A stretch of DNA of 64,000 bases from Microvirga sp. VF16. GTDB lineage: Bacteria > Pseudomonadota > Alphaproteobacteria > Rhizobiales > Beijerinckiaceae. This document shows, piece after piece, positions 16,923 to 25,863 of this stretch (the first letter of the stretch is position 1; each line of letters opens with the position of its first letter). The notes below the pieces were generated by a model, which was given only the letters and a program-made list of their open reading frames with translations, was not told the origin of the DNA and did no database searches. The position numbers and the translations under genes are program-made. Location of the stretch: contig NZ_CP069356.1 of assembly GCF_016864375.1 (NCBI RefSeq), forward strand, positions 930,001 through 994,000, written 5' to 3'.

Positions 16923-17765
16923 ATGAATACATCGACCTCCCAGGGCACCGCCCTGATCACCGGCGCCTCGTCCGGCATCGGCGCCATCTATGCCGATCGC
17001 CTGGCCCGGCGCGGCTACGATCTGATCCTCGTGGCACGCAATCAGAACCGCCTCGAGGCGCTTGCGGCGCGACTGCGGGACGAGACCGGCCGCTCGGTCG
17101 AGATCCTGCCTGCTGATCTAAACGACGACGCCGATCTCCGTCGAGTCGAAACGATCCTGCGGACGAACACCGCGATTGCGGTGCTTGTGAACAATGCCGG
17201 CATCGGTGGAGCGGCTCCCCTGCTTGCCTCCGATATCGACGCGATGGACCGGATGATCCGGCTGAACGTTCTGGCGCTGACACGACTGACATACGCGGCC
17301 GCGCCGGCCTTTGTGGCGCGCGGTGGCGGCACGATCATCAACATCGCATCCATCGTTGCCATCTCGCCGGAGATGCTTAACGGCGTCTACGGCGGCACCA
17401 AGGCCTTCGTCCTGGCCTTCAGCCAGTCCCTTCACCATGAACTGTCTGACAAGGGCATGCGGATCCAGGCGGTCCTGCCCGGTGCCACAGCGACGGAGTT
17501 CTGGGACATTGCCGGGCTACCAGTGAACAATCTCCCAGCGGAAATCGTCATGTCGGCGCAGGACTTGGTCGACACTGCACTGGCAGGTCTAGACCAGGGC
17601 GAGACGGTCACCATCCCCTCCCTTGAGCAAAAGTCAGAGTGGGATGCTTACGACGCGGCCCGCCGGGCGATGGCCGGCAAGCTTTCAAGGACGAAGCCGG
17701 CCACCCGGTACAATGTGGGGAGTGAAAAGGGCAGCCGCGACTCCCGGGAGCCTGCCCAGTACTAG
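16923..17765 (+). CDS. SDR-family NAD(P)-dependent oxidoreductase
   Basis: 280 residues with every classical SDR element: TGASSGIGAIYADRLARRG, LVARNQNRLEALA (basic residues suggest NADP preference), ADLNDDADL, NNAGIGGAAPL, Ser in INIASIVAISPEM and the catalytic YGGTK. The segment VLPGATATEFWD follows. A C-terminal extension of about 40 residues (EQKSEWDAYDAARRAMAGKL) is typical of this subgroup of short-chain dehydrogenases. GAGGAG precedes the ATG. Likely co-transcribed with the Tyr-less SDR upstream. Substrate unknown. Confidence 0.92.
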   Translation: MNTSTSQGTALITGASSGIGAIYADRLARRGYDLILVARNQNRLEALAARLRDETGRSVEILPADLNDDADLRRVETILRTNTAIAVLVNNAGIGGAAPLLASDIDAMDRMIRLNVLALTRLTYAAAPAFVARGGGTIINIASIVAISPEMLNGVYGGTKAFVLAFSQSLHHELSDKGMRIQAVLPGATATEFWDIAGLPVNNLPAEIVMSAQDLVDTALAGLDQGETVTIPSLEQKSEWDAYDAARRAMAGKLSRTKPATRYNVGSEKGSRDSREPAQY

Positions 17766-18001
17766 CACCCGATCCTGCCAGGAGAGCGGACATGCGACTG
17801 AGTTGAATGGGCGGGGGTCAGATCAGAACCTGCATCGCCATCGGGTCGGCAACCGCTGTGCCCCGCTTTCGCATCCGTGAGGCTGAGCCGCAATCTGAAG
17901 ATCCCTCGTCCTGCCCTCCTTGCGCTTGGCGGATGCGGTCAGCTGATCCAGCAGGACTGGGATTGCCGCTGTTCAATAACCTTTTAATATGGAGAATTCA
18001 T

Positions 18002-19198
18002 GTGATCTCACCTCTGGTTTGGCTGGCGCTCGGCACCTTTACCGTTGGGACGGAAGGCTTTGTAATCGCAGGCATCCTGCCCGACATCGCCGCAGAAGCA
18101 GGGATTTCTGTCGCTCAGGGTGGAACCCTCGTCACCGCATTTTCCCTGTCCTATGCTGTCGGCGCCCCTGTTCTTGCGACACTGCTGGGTGACGTCGACC
18201 GGCGCCGCGTTCTGGCTGGTACGATGGTTCTCTTCGCGGCCAGCAACCTGGCTGCGGCCCTGACCTCCTCGTTCCTGACGCTGCTCCTCGCTCGTGTGAT
18301 CATGGCGCTCGCTGCGGGCCTCTATGCTGCGACCGCACAGGCCACGGCCATTGCGCTCGCTCCACCCGAACGGCGTGCACGCGCCATTTCCGTGGTGGTG
18401 GGCGGCACCACGGTGGCGGTGGCGCTCGGGGCTCCAATCGGTGCGCTGCTGGCAACACTGACGGGCTGGCGGGGCACGTTCGCGGCGATCGCGGCCCTGA
18501 GTGCCGTCGCAGCCGTGGCTCTTCTTTTCAAGATTCCCGCTCATCTGCGGGGGACACGCATCCCGCTGCGTGAGCGTGCAATGACGATTGTGAAGCCCGG
18601 AATGCTGCCGATTCTGGCCACGACCCTCTTGGTCATGACCGGGGGCTTCAGCGTCTTCACGTATCTCGCGCCCCTTGCCGTTGAGGGAACGGGGCTGCCG
18701 GCGGTGGTCATACCGGGCCTGCTGCTTGCCTGGGGTGGCGGCGCCGCTCTGGGCAATTTCATCGGCGGCCAAGCCGCGGACCGGTATGGTGCGCGTGCCA
18801 CCGGGATCTTCTCTATTCTCGGCATCAGCGTGATCCTGACGATCATCTCGCTGGCCGCCAAGCTCCTCAGTCCTGTGCTTGCTGGGCCGGCCCTCATCGT
18901 GCTGACCGTTCTGTGGGGGATCGTGGGCTGGATGCTGCTGCCGGCGCAGGCGAGCCGCCTTGTGGCGCTCCATCCTGCGAGCGCCCCCGTTTCGCTATCG
19001 CTTAACGCCTCGGCTCTTTATCTCGGCGTGGCGCTCGGGTCCGTTGTCGGCGGCGCGGTGATCAATGTTGGAACGCCGGCTGACCTGGGTTGGACAGGGG
19101 CGGTCGCGACCCTCCTTGCACTCATGATCGTGCTCGCCACAGGGCGCCTTCCTGCACTGGGGAGGTCGCAGGGTCTTTCGGAAGGTTCGTTGCCTTAA
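18002..19198 (+). CDS. MFS efflux transporter (DHA1/AraJ-like)
   Basis: The GTG at 18002, preceded by GGAG, gives 398 residues and begins in the first membrane helix (ISPLVWLALGTFTVGTEGFV). The frame is open for 65 more codons upstream, but that part is hydrophilic and unlike the family. About 12 membrane helices are seen, with the motif GDVDRRRVLAG in the loop between helices 2 and 3 and GLYAATAQATAIALAPPERR later, as in Bcr/AraJ-type drug or sugar exporters of the inner membrane. It lies downstream of two SDRs and may export their product; substrate unknown. Confidence 0.9.
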   Translation: MISPLVWLALGTFTVGTEGFVIAGILPDIAAEAGISVAQGGTLVTAFSLSYAVGAPVLATLLGDVDRRRVLAGTMVLFAASNLAAALTSSFLTLLLARVIMALAAGLYAATAQATAIALAPPERRARAISVVVGGTTVAVALGAPIGALLATLTGWRGTFAAIAALSAVAAVALLFKIPAHLRGTRIPLRERAMTIVKPGMLPILATTLLVMTGGFSVFTYLAPLAVEGTGLPAVVIPGLLLAWGGGAALGNFIGGQAADRYGARATGIFSILGISVILTIISLAAKLLSPVLAGPALIVLTVLWGIVGWMLLPAQASRLVALHPASAPVSLSLNASALYLGVALGSVVGGAVINVGTPADLGWTGAVATLLALMIVLATGRLPALGRSQGLSEGSLP

Positions 19199-19219
19199 CC
19201 CGAGCCTGAAATCAACGGC

Positions 19220-19248
19220 GAGACACCCGGCAACTCTCCGGGTGTCTC
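19220..19248 (+). terminator. Perfect hairpin after the MFS gene
   Basis: Stem GAGACACCCGG/CCGGGTGTCTC, 11 perfect pairs, 7-nt loop, 22 nt after the MFS stop. The downstream T run is weak (TGTTGTC), but stem strength and position support termination. Confidence 0.7.
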
Positions 19249-19528
19249 TGTTGTCGAAAAAGCTTGAGAAGCGCTGCCGCTGAGTCGAATGTCATATCGG
19301 CCCTACCTGAGGAATTCTGCTTTAGGGCGAGTATTGAGGCGACAGCTGTACAGGACACGCACATCTGTGTGGTCAGCCTGTATCGCGAGGTATGACATCC
19401 GGCACGGCCAGGGCACCGGTTCATGAACTTCGCGTGTCACGATCTGTTGCGCCTTCGATCCGGCCAAGAGTTCCTTAATCCTCTGGCCCGACAGGTTCAT
19501 GCACCAGAGCCGCCCTCACTGCCATATC
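19249..19528. other. Intergenic, no gene seen
   Basis: About 280 nt between the terminator and the restored end of the patatin gene. Short frames here have no recognisable sequence. Confidence 0.4.
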
Positions 19529-20822
19529 TCAGCCGGCCGTCATCATCGCCCCGGAGTGTGCCTCGTGCAGGATGAAGCCCTCCATCGGATCGAACGCGCC
19601 GAACCGAGGTGCCAGCTCCAGAACCCGGCTCGTGTCGGCGTAGCCAGCCTCCCAGCGTTCGCGGATGCCGCTCGGGCTGAAGTCGATGTCCTTCGTGTGA
19701 TCCACCATCGAGCGGCGGCGCTAGCAGTCTGACCACGTGCATCCGGGTCAAGCAGCCATAAGCCGCTAATTCGCGCACCGCCTGGGTCTTCTGCTCCATT
19801 TCCGGCAGGCGACGGACGAGCTCGGCGATCACATGCCGAAGACGGTGGAACTGCTTCTGCCGGGCAATATGACTGTTGGTGCGGCTCGAGTACTGAATGT
19901 CCTTCTGTCGGCTCATCACCTGCCAGATCGTATCGGGCTCGGGCCCTTGCGGATTCCAGATATGGGTCGCGAAGACGATCGAGTTGCGCCGGGGCTTGTC
20001 GTCGAACACCGCCTCCACCGGCGTGTTCGACAGGATGCCGCCATCCCAATAGAGGTCCCCGTCGATGCGCACGGCCGCGAAGGCCGGGGGCAGAGCACCG
20101 GAGGCCATCACATGCCGGACATCGAGATGCATGTCGCGGCTGTCGAAGTAGCGCATCTCGCTCGTACGCACGTTCGCCGCCCCGACCGTGAGCCGCGTCT
20201 CCCGCCCGTTGATCTGCTCGAAATCGACGAGCTCGGAGAGAGTCCGAGCCAGAGGAGACGTGTCGTAATAGCTGGCGGCCTCCGATCCGAGCGGGACGTG
20301 CGGGCCGAGGAAAGCCGGCAGGTTCGGCCGGAAGAAGGCCGGGATGCCCTGAGCCATCGTTGTCAGGTTGGCCGCCCAAGGCCCCATCAGAGGCCACTCT
20401 CCCAGGAGTTCCATCCAGGGGCTGCGCTGCATACGGCTCCAGAACTCTCGGAGCCGCTCCATCCGGCTCTCCGGAGCGTTGCCGGCGATCAGGCTGGCAT
20501 TGATGGCGCCGATCGAGGTACCAATGACCCAGTCTGGCTCGACCCCAGCTTCATGCAGGGCCTGATAGGCGCCAACCTGGTAGGCGCCGAGCGCACCGCC
20601 ACCCTGGAGCACGAGGACGATCTGGCCGAGTTGCTTGGGGATGCGACTCGGCCAGGCTGGCATTTTCTCCGGTAGTCGCTGTTCCGTGATTGCGGACGGT
20701 GGGGTTCCCGTCCGCTCGAGTTCGCGGATCACCGCCTCATCGAAACCCTTGCCCCTCTTGCGACCCTCGGATGTCCCATGTTGGGTCTGGAACAAGATCT
20801 GCTCCCAAACACACGCCGGCAT
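19529..20822 (-). pseudogene. Patatin-like phospholipase, frameshifted near the 3' end
   Basis: A cytosolic-type patatin lipid acyl hydrolase: oxyanion loop LQGGGALGAYQVGAYQAL, nucleophile GTSIGAINASLIAGN, and catalytic Asp in LYWDGGILSNTPVEAV. Up to about residue 372 (RMHVVRLLAPPLDG) it reads normally. Beyond 19704 the same frame turns into Arg/Gly-rich sequence and ends at 19497. Moving one base gives DHTKDIDFSPSGIRERWEAG ... GAFDPMEGFILHEAHSGAMM, the normal C-terminus, ending at 19529. So there is one extra base or two missing near 19703. The first 50 residues overlap repeat sequence; the native start may be the ATG at 20663. The catalytic core is intact, so partial function is possible. 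Confidence 0.75.
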
Positions 20823-21150
20823 TATAAACCAAAGACAGCTTTTCCTTGGGAACTATGGCTTTGTGCGAGGCTCTGACCTCGTGGTCGGCGGTGGCGAGCA
20901 TCACTACCATGTCGGACATGGCTAGGGCGTTCCAAGATAAGGACCTCCAAGATAAGGACCATTGATGGCATCTGCTTGCGGCGATGGTCTGGCATAAGGC
21001 GGATTTGCCTCACCTTCGGCTATTGCCGCTCCATCACACCGCCGGTGCTTCGGTTCAGGCGGTTGGGCACGAAATGCGTCAAACCAAGATCCGAGAAAGC
21101 GATCCCATCTCCAGAATTGCTGTGTTTGGTTTATAATGCCGACACACGCT
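20806..21150. mobile_element. MITE-like element with inverted ends
   Basis: GGCATTATAAACC at 20819-20831 and its exact complement GGTTTATAATGCC at 21128-21140 are inverted. Similarity extends inward (GCTGT-TTT beside each) and a few bases outward (CACACGCC/GACACACG), giving imperfect ends of about 25-30 nt around a 300-nt interior without a credible gene. This is the layout of a small non-autonomous element, though target duplications are not clear. Its left end supplies the apparent N-terminus of the patatin frame. Confidence 0.45.
20931..20960. repeat. Tandem 15-bp repeat, two copies
   Basis: TCCAAGATAAGGACC occurs twice head to tail inside the MITE-like element. Two copies only; probably replication slippage. 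Confidence 0.8.
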
Positions 21151-21472
21151 AACGCAGTACGTAGCAAGAACGTGGACCCGCAAACCGACCGAGCGTGCCC
21201 TCACAATGGCTGAATCCAGCTTTCATCTTGGTGTCTGAGCCATCATCCTGGGGCGAACGACTGACAGGGCAGCGTACTTCTCCCCGAGGTCTTGCTGATG
21301 AGAGACGGCCGCCGTCGAGATGAGTTCGAGAAAGCAAGTTAATGCAATAGTTTCAAACGGGTACCCAATCGACGGGAACATCGTCGTGGTCCACGCTTAG
21401 TGGTCCGGTCGCATGCCTTATCGGAAAGGTTGCCGATCCGTTCTACCTTAGCGTGTCAATGGGAACAGATCT
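21151..21472. other. Intergenic, decayed sequence
   Basis: No gene recognised. At 21447-21470 a stretch GCGTGTCAATGGGAACAGAT (with CTTG following) resembles the repeat-derived sequence at the patatin 5' end. Confidence 0.4.
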
Positions 21473-21716
21473 TGCGCTGGCCCCAAGGACATGATCGCGG
21501 TGCCGCTCGCAAGCCCGATACAATTCGTCTGCGTCGCATCACCGGCCTATCTCAATCGCCTCTGCGAACCGGAAACCCCGGAGGACTTGCAGCATCATCG
21601 CTGCATCGGCCACCGCATGCCCAGCGGCAAGCTGTACCGATGGGAGTTCGAGCGGGCTGGGCAAGAGATGACGATCACGGCAAACGGACCCGTGATTCTC
21701 GATGATGAGGACTTGA
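21473..21716 (+). pseudogene. LysR-family regulator remnant, part 1 (split by insertions)
   Basis: Encodes part of a LysR effector domain: KDMIAVPLASPIQFVCVASP, YLNRLCEPETPEDLQHHRCI, GKLYRWEFERAGQEMTITAN and GPVILDDEDL, where it is cut by the IS66 end. No DNA-binding domain is found upstream, so the gene had already lost its 5' part or was brought here truncated. The reading frame resumes exactly at 25872 after removal of the insertion and one 8-nt duplicate. Confidence 0.85.
21709..21716 (+). repeat. Left 8-bp target duplication of IS66
   Basis: GGACTTGA, repeated at 25864-25871 on the far side of the IS66 element. Eight bp is the normal duplication length for IS66. Confidence 0.9.
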
Positions 21717-21733
21717 GTAAGCGTGGCGTCATG

Positions 21734-23258
21734 CTTTCACTTACCCATAAGTCCGGTTCCGACGGTTGCGCCGAGTTCGATATCGGTGAGGCGCGAGAGG
21801 CCGCGCCACAGGACCATGTTGCCGGGCGGCGGATCCTTGGCGCGGGCAAGATAGCCGCCGAGCTGGGCGATCTTGGTCAGATAGTGCGCCAAGGTTGGTG
21901 CCGGTGAGACTGTCTTATTCTTGACCAGGCGATCGAGCAGGCGGATCTCGAGCGGGGTGAAGACCAGGCGTGGCGAGGCTTGTGGTGCCGTCCGGTTGAG
22001 CATCGTCAGCCAGAACACCCGCCAGGCCAGGATGCAGAACAGCGCCAGCAGGTTGACCAGCCGCTCGGCCGACCGCAGTTTCGCATCCTCGGCGCGGCAG
22101 CCCGACTTCAGGATCTTGTGAAAGAGCTCGATCTTCCAGCGCAGGGCGTACCAGCCGATCTTCGCGATCGCCTCATCAACGCAGGTGACGGGCAGATCGG
22201 TGATGAGGCGCCAATGGATCGGCTGACGGTTCTCAGGAGCGCCTTGTTCATCGGCGCAGATCACGGCAAGTTCGAGCGCGGGATAGCGCCTCTGCTTGGC
22301 AAGAGGCGGCCGTACCGTCAGGCGATGATACTTGATGGTAAGCCGCGCCTGACTGCTCCTGCCTTTGTCGTCGCGCACATCGATCCGGTGTTCGCCCTGG
22401 CCCTGCTCCGTCTCCATCGCGGCCATGAGCGTCCGGGCGCCGTCGTCCGTCAGCCGGTCAACACAGCTGCGCACGAGAAAGTGCGTGCCGAGTTCGTGCG
22501 CGGCAACGAACAGCTCATAGATGTCGCTCTCGCGATCACCGACATGGATGCATCGGGCCGGATCGGCAGCAAGCGCCGATGCCTGCCGCATGTTGTCGAG
22601 CCAGCGCAGGCTCTCCTTTTGCTCAATCGGCACGCGCGTTGGGTTGATATGCCGTTTGAGGGTGCTTGAGCCCTTGAGGTTGGCGCGGGTCCAGAACTTG
22701 ATCGCGCACAGTCCCAGCGGCAGACCGTCCGGTGTGACGCCAAGGCTGGAGTGCATCAGCAGGCCGCAGACGGTATAGAACTGGCGCCGATCATAAGTGA
22801 CGTTGCGGCAGGGATATTGCCCGATCACGCCGACGGGCTCGGGCCGGACCCGGTGATAGACGAACTCGGTGGTGTCGTGGAGAATGAGGATCGGCCCCTC
22901 GGTCGCAGCCACGCGGCTGGCGGTGGCTGCGAAGTGGCCGGCCAGGATCTGGGCCTCGCTGACGCGCTCATTGTCGAAGAAGCGATATGCGGCTTTGGTG
23001 GCAGCCCAGTCCTGGCAGGCCAGCGGCAGGCTCGCTCCGATTGCTCCGCCAAGTTGCTCCAGGAGCCGCCGCAGCCGCTGGCCCAGCCGTGCGTCGGCAA
23101 AGGTCGAACCGGCCAGTTCCTCGTCGAGCCACGAGGCACCCTCAGCCATCGGATCCATGACACCCTCCATCCAAGCGGGTGCCCGACAAGGAATCACGCC
23201 CGAGCCGTGCCGCGCAAGCTCAAGCAGCCCTCACTCCGGAGATGTGGGTAATTGAAAG
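21734..23258 (-). mobile_element. IS4-family element inserted in the IS66 left end
   Basis: 1525 bp with inverted ends CTTTCACTTACCCATAAGTC and CTTTCAATTACCCACATCTC (19 of 23 matching over the full arms). It is flanked by a 9-bp duplication, GGCGTCATG, at 21725-21733 and 23259-23267, and lies 8 nt inside the IS66 terminal repeat. It encodes one transposase on the minus strand. The 9-bp duplication matches IS50-like members of the IS4 group. Confidence 0.92.
21737..23158 (-). CDS. IS4-family (IS50/Tn5-like) transposase
   Basis: From the ATG at 23158 (MDPMAEGASWLDEELAG) 473 residues; an earlier in-frame ATG at 23197 is possible. The N-terminal Tn5-type DNA-binding region (FADARLGQRLRRLLEQLG ... 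YRFFDNERVSEAQILAGH) is followed by the DDE domain: Asp in LILHDTTEF, Asp in HVGDRESDIYELF, and the YxxRWKIELFHK motif with Glu. The C-terminal zinc-free helical region is complete and the stop lies three nt inside the element end. No disruption is seen, so the element may be active. Confidence 0.93.
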   Translation of the reverse strand: MDPMAEGASWLDEELAGSTFADARLGQRLRRLLEQLGGAIGASLPLACQDWAATKAAYRFFDNERVSEAQILAGHFAATASRVAATEGPILILHDTTEFVYHRVRPEPVGVIGQYPCRNVTYDRRQFYTVCGLLMHSSLGVTPDGLPLGLCAIKFWTRANLKGSSTLKRHINPTRVPIEQKESLRWLDNMRQASALAADPARCIHVGDRESDIYELFVAAHELGTHFLVRSCVDRLTDDGARTLMAAMETEQGQGEHRIDVRDDKGRSSQARLTIKYHRLTVRPPLAKQRRYPALELAVICADEQGAPENRQPIHWRLITDLPVTCVDEAIAKIGWYALRWKIELFHKILKSGCRAEDAKLRSAERLVNLLALFCILAWRVFWLTMLNRTAPQASPRLVFTPLEIRLLDRLVKNKTVSPAPTLAHYLTKIAQLGGYLARAKDPPPGNMVLWRGLSRLTDIELGATVGTGLMGK

Positions 23259-23340
23259 GGCGTCATGGCCGCCTACCGAAGCGGCGATCAGGATGAGATA
23301 AGTGTCCACGAAGATTGAAGCGGACACTTAGGCGGCATGC

Positions 23341-23826
23341 ATGTCAGAGATGGAGCCTCGTCGTCGACGCAGTTGGACCACGGAGGAGAAGTGGCGGCTT
23401 GTCGAGGAGGCCAGGCTCCCGGGAAACGCTGTCGCGGAGGTGGCTCGTCGGCACGGCGTCAACAACAATCAGCTTTTCGGTTGGATCCGGGCGGCAGAAG
23501 CGGGCCAACTGGGCCCCCGGCCGGCTCCTCTGATCCTTGTACCGAAGGCTTCGACGCACAATGAGTTCATTCCGATCGGGGTCTTCGGGACGTGCGACGA
23601 CGAAGGGCCCGCGATCACGATGCCGGCTCTTCGCCCGCCGGACACCAGTCCGGTGGAGAGTTCAGCACAGTCGAGAGCCGATCGGTCGACCAGAACGTCG
23701 ACGCTGGAGGAGCGGCCTGGCGTGATCGAGATCGACCTGCCAGGCGGCGCGCGCGTTCGGGTTGACGCCTTTGTCAACGAGCGGGCGCTTCGGCGGGTTC
23801 TGGCGGCCCTCGGGGCGAAGTCGTGA
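23341..23826 (+). CDS. tnpA: IS66 TnpA (helix-turn-helix accessory protein)
   Basis: 161 residues. The N-terminus contains a Tnp_1/IS3-like HTH: RRSWTTEEKWRLVEEARLPG and VAEVARRHGVNNNQLFGWIR. A variable Pro/Ser linker follows, then a short conserved end ERPGVIEIDLPGGARVRVDA with FVNERALRRVLAALG, typical of IS66 TnpA. Essential for IS66 transposition in studied elements, though its exact role is unsettled. It overlaps tnpB, as is normal in IS66. Confidence 0.93.
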   Translation: MSEMEPRRRRSWTTEEKWRLVEEARLPGNAVAEVARRHGVNNNQLFGWIRAAEAGQLGPRPAPLILVPKASTHNEFIPIGVFGTCDDEGPAITMPALRPPDTSPVESSAQSRADRSTRTSTLEERPGVIEIDLPGGARVRVDAFVNERALRRVLAALGAKS

Positions 23827-24175
23827 CCAGATCGCTGCGGGAACGAAGGTGTCTCTGGCCTGCCAGCCGGTCGACATGCGTCGGGGGTTCGACGGTCTGT
23901 CCGCGGAGGTCGTCAACCGGATGAACGCCGATCCCTATTCCGGCCATCTGTTCCTCTTCCGCGGGAAAAGAGGCGACTATTTGAAAGCTCTCTATTGGGA
24001 CGGAACCGGCATGTGTCTTTTTGCCAAGCGATTGGAACATGGCAAGTTCGTCTGGCCGTCGCTTGTCGATGGCGTGCTGCAAATGTCGGCGGCACAACTC
24101 GCTCTTCTCATCGAAGGGATGGATTGGCGGCGGACGCTGATGCCCGAGCGTCTGCCAAAACCGACAATGGCCTGA
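23762..24175 (+). CDS. tnpB: IS66 TnpB accessory protein
   Basis: The conserved protein begins near 23831 (IAAGTKVSLACQPVDMRRGF) and contains FLFRGKRGDYLKALYWDGTG, LFAKRLEHGKFVWP and MSAAQLALLIEGMDWRR, the standard IS66 TnpB core of about 115 residues. The only in-frame ATG upstream is at 23762, inside tnpA; a GTG lies at 23849 and an ATC at 23831, so the start is uncertain and may rely on coupling with tnpA. Confidence 0.9.
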   Translation: MTPLSTSGRFGGFWRPSGRSRDQIAAGTKVSLACQPVDMRRGFDGLSAEVVNRMNADPYSGHLFLFRGKRGDYLKALYWDGTGMCLFAKRLEHGKFVWPSLVDGVLQMSAAQLALLIEGMDWRRTLMPERLPKPTMA

Positions 24176-24222
24176 TAACATACTGTTTTTACATATAAAA
24201 ACGTAGCTGCATCGGGCCGCTT

Positions 24223-25800
24223 GTGCTAGAGAAACAGATGTCTCTTGCTGCTCCCGATGTGCTGGCCGAACTGGAGGCGTTGCGCGCTTTGACCGCGCAG
24301 TTGCAGGCGGAGCTTTATGCCAAGAACCTCTATATCGAAAAGCTGAAGGCGCAGCTCGCGAGCCTGAAGCGCGCCCGCTTCGGCCGCTCCTCGGAGAAAC
24401 TCGACCATCTCATCGAGCAATTGGAACTGGCGATTGCCGATCTGGAAGAGAGCGAGGCTCATGCTGACATTGAGCGGACGGCAGCGGGGCCAATCGCATC
24501 CTCCCCATCGGCTGGCGCGACGGCAAAACCGTCGCTGGGCCGCAAGCCGCTACCGGCCCATCTGCCGTGTGAGACGATCGTGCACGAGCCGAATTGCACC
24601 TGCCCGAATTGCGGCGGAAGCATCTTCAGCACGATCGGCACGGATGAACGTGAGGTGCTGGAATATGTGCCCTCGCACTTCAAGCGGGTCGTCCACCTTC
24701 GTCCGAAGTTGAGCTGCCGCACCTGCGAGACGATCGTTCAGGCGCCGATGCCATCGCTGCTGATCGAGCGCGGTCGACCTGGTCCCAGCCTTCTCGCCCA
24801 TGTCCTGGTCTCCAAGTATTGCGATCATCTTCCCCTGCACCGCCAGAGTGACATCTATGCGCGCGAAGGCGTCGATCTCGATCGCTCGACGCTGGCCGGC
24901 TGGGTCGGGGCCATGGCAGCGCTGCTTCAGGTCTTGAGTGACAGGATCGGAACCCATGCCCGCGCCGGCGAAACGGTGCATGCTGACGACACCCCCGTTC
25001 CAGTGCTCGACCCTGGACGCGGCAAGACCAAGACCGGCAGGCTTTGGACGGTTGTGCGGGATGAACGTCCATGGGGATCGGCCGTGCCGCCCGCGGCTTT
25101 CTATGCCTATTCTCCAGATCGCAAAGGGGAGCGTGCCCAGCACCTGCTGTCGCAATGCCGTGGCTTCCTGCATGCCGATGCCTATGCCGGCTTCGACAAG
25201 TTCTATGCAGGCCATCCACTCACCGGCGAGACGCGCCTGATTCAGGTGGCCTGTTGGGCCCACGCCCGCCGCGATCTGTACAACGAGTTCCTCCGCAATC
25301 GCTCGCCTTCGGCGGAACGGGCATTGGACCTCATCTCCGACCTGTTTGCGGTTGAAGCCGGGATCAACGGTTTGGATCCAGAAACGCGGCTCGCTGCGCG
25401 CCGAGCCAGGTCGGTCCCTCTTCTGGAAATCCTGAAGAGCCATCTCGACACGACGCTCACGCGCATCAGCGGCAAAAGCGAATTGGCCGAGGCGATCCGC
25501 TATATGACCTCCCGCTGGAAGGCTCTCACGGTTTACGCCACGGACGGGCGGCTTGAGATGAGCAACAATGCCGCTGAGCGGGCCATCAGACCTTTGGCCC
25601 TGGGCCGGAAGAACTATCTCTTCAGCGGTTCCGATGCCGGTGGCAATCGCGCAGCGGTCATCTACACCATCGTCGAAACCTGCAAAATGAACGGCGTCAA
25701 CCCGCAAGCCTATCTTGCTGACGTCATCGAGCGCATTGCTGATCACCCGGCCAACAGGGTCGATGAACTCCTTCCATGGAACTGGATGCCACGGTCTTAG
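24223..25800 (+). CDS. tnpC: IS66 transposase TnpC
   Basis: 525 residues from GTG 24223 (or ATG 24238). The N-terminal coiled coil (LEALRALTAQLQAELYAKNL) is followed by RARFGRSSEKLDHL, a zinc-finger-like region with Cys pairs (CTCPNCGGSIF, LSCRTCETIV), and the DDE domain: Asp in HADDTPVPVLDPG, Asp in LHADAYAGFDKFY, and Glu in MSNNAAERAIRPLALGRKN. The C-terminus VNPQAYLADVIERIADHPAN is complete. It appears intact. Confidence 0.94.
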   Translation: MLEKQMSLAAPDVLAELEALRALTAQLQAELYAKNLYIEKLKAQLASLKRARFGRSSEKLDHLIEQLELAIADLEESEAHADIERTAAGPIASSPSAGATAKPSLGRKPLPAHLPCETIVHEPNCTCPNCGGSIFSTIGTDEREVLEYVPSHFKRVVHLRPKLSCRTCETIVQAPMPSLLIERGRPGPSLLAHVLVSKYCDHLPLHRQSDIYAREGVDLDRSTLAGWVGAMAALLQVLSDRIGTHARAGETVHADDTPVPVLDPGRGKTKTGRLWTVVRDERPWGSAVPPAAFYAYSPDRKGERAQHLLSQCRGFLHADAYAGFDKFYAGHPLTGETRLIQVACWAHARRDLYNEFLRNRSPSAERALDLISDLFAVEAGINGLDPETRLAARRARSVPLLEILKSHLDTTLTRISGKSELAEAIRYMTSRWKALTVYATDGRLEMSNNAAERAIRPLALGRKNYLFSGSDAGGNRAAVIYTIVETCKMNGVNPQAYLADVIERIADHPANRVDELLPWNWMPRS

Positions 25801-25863
25801 TGTCCACTTGGCCATGAGTGGACAGGATCCGGTCCCAGCCCGCGGCCATCACGCCACGCTTAC

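Larger units (their letters stand above)
21717..25863 (+). mobile_element. IS66-family element carrying a nested IS4-family element
   Basis: Ends are GTAAGCGTGGCGTCATG at 21717 and, inverted, GTAAGCGTGGCGTGATG ending at 25863. When the nested element is removed the two ends match over 22 nt with one mismatch. GTAAGCG is the typical IS66 end. 8-bp duplications GGACTTGA flank it. It encodes tnpA, tnpB and tnpC on the plus strand. Without the nested 1525-bp element and its 9-bp duplicate, the native length is 2613 bp, normal for IS66. Confidence 0.92.

Noticed and set aside
24550..25815. 421-codon minus-strand frame inside IS66
   Set aside because: Mirror of tnpC, which has complete catalytic motifs.
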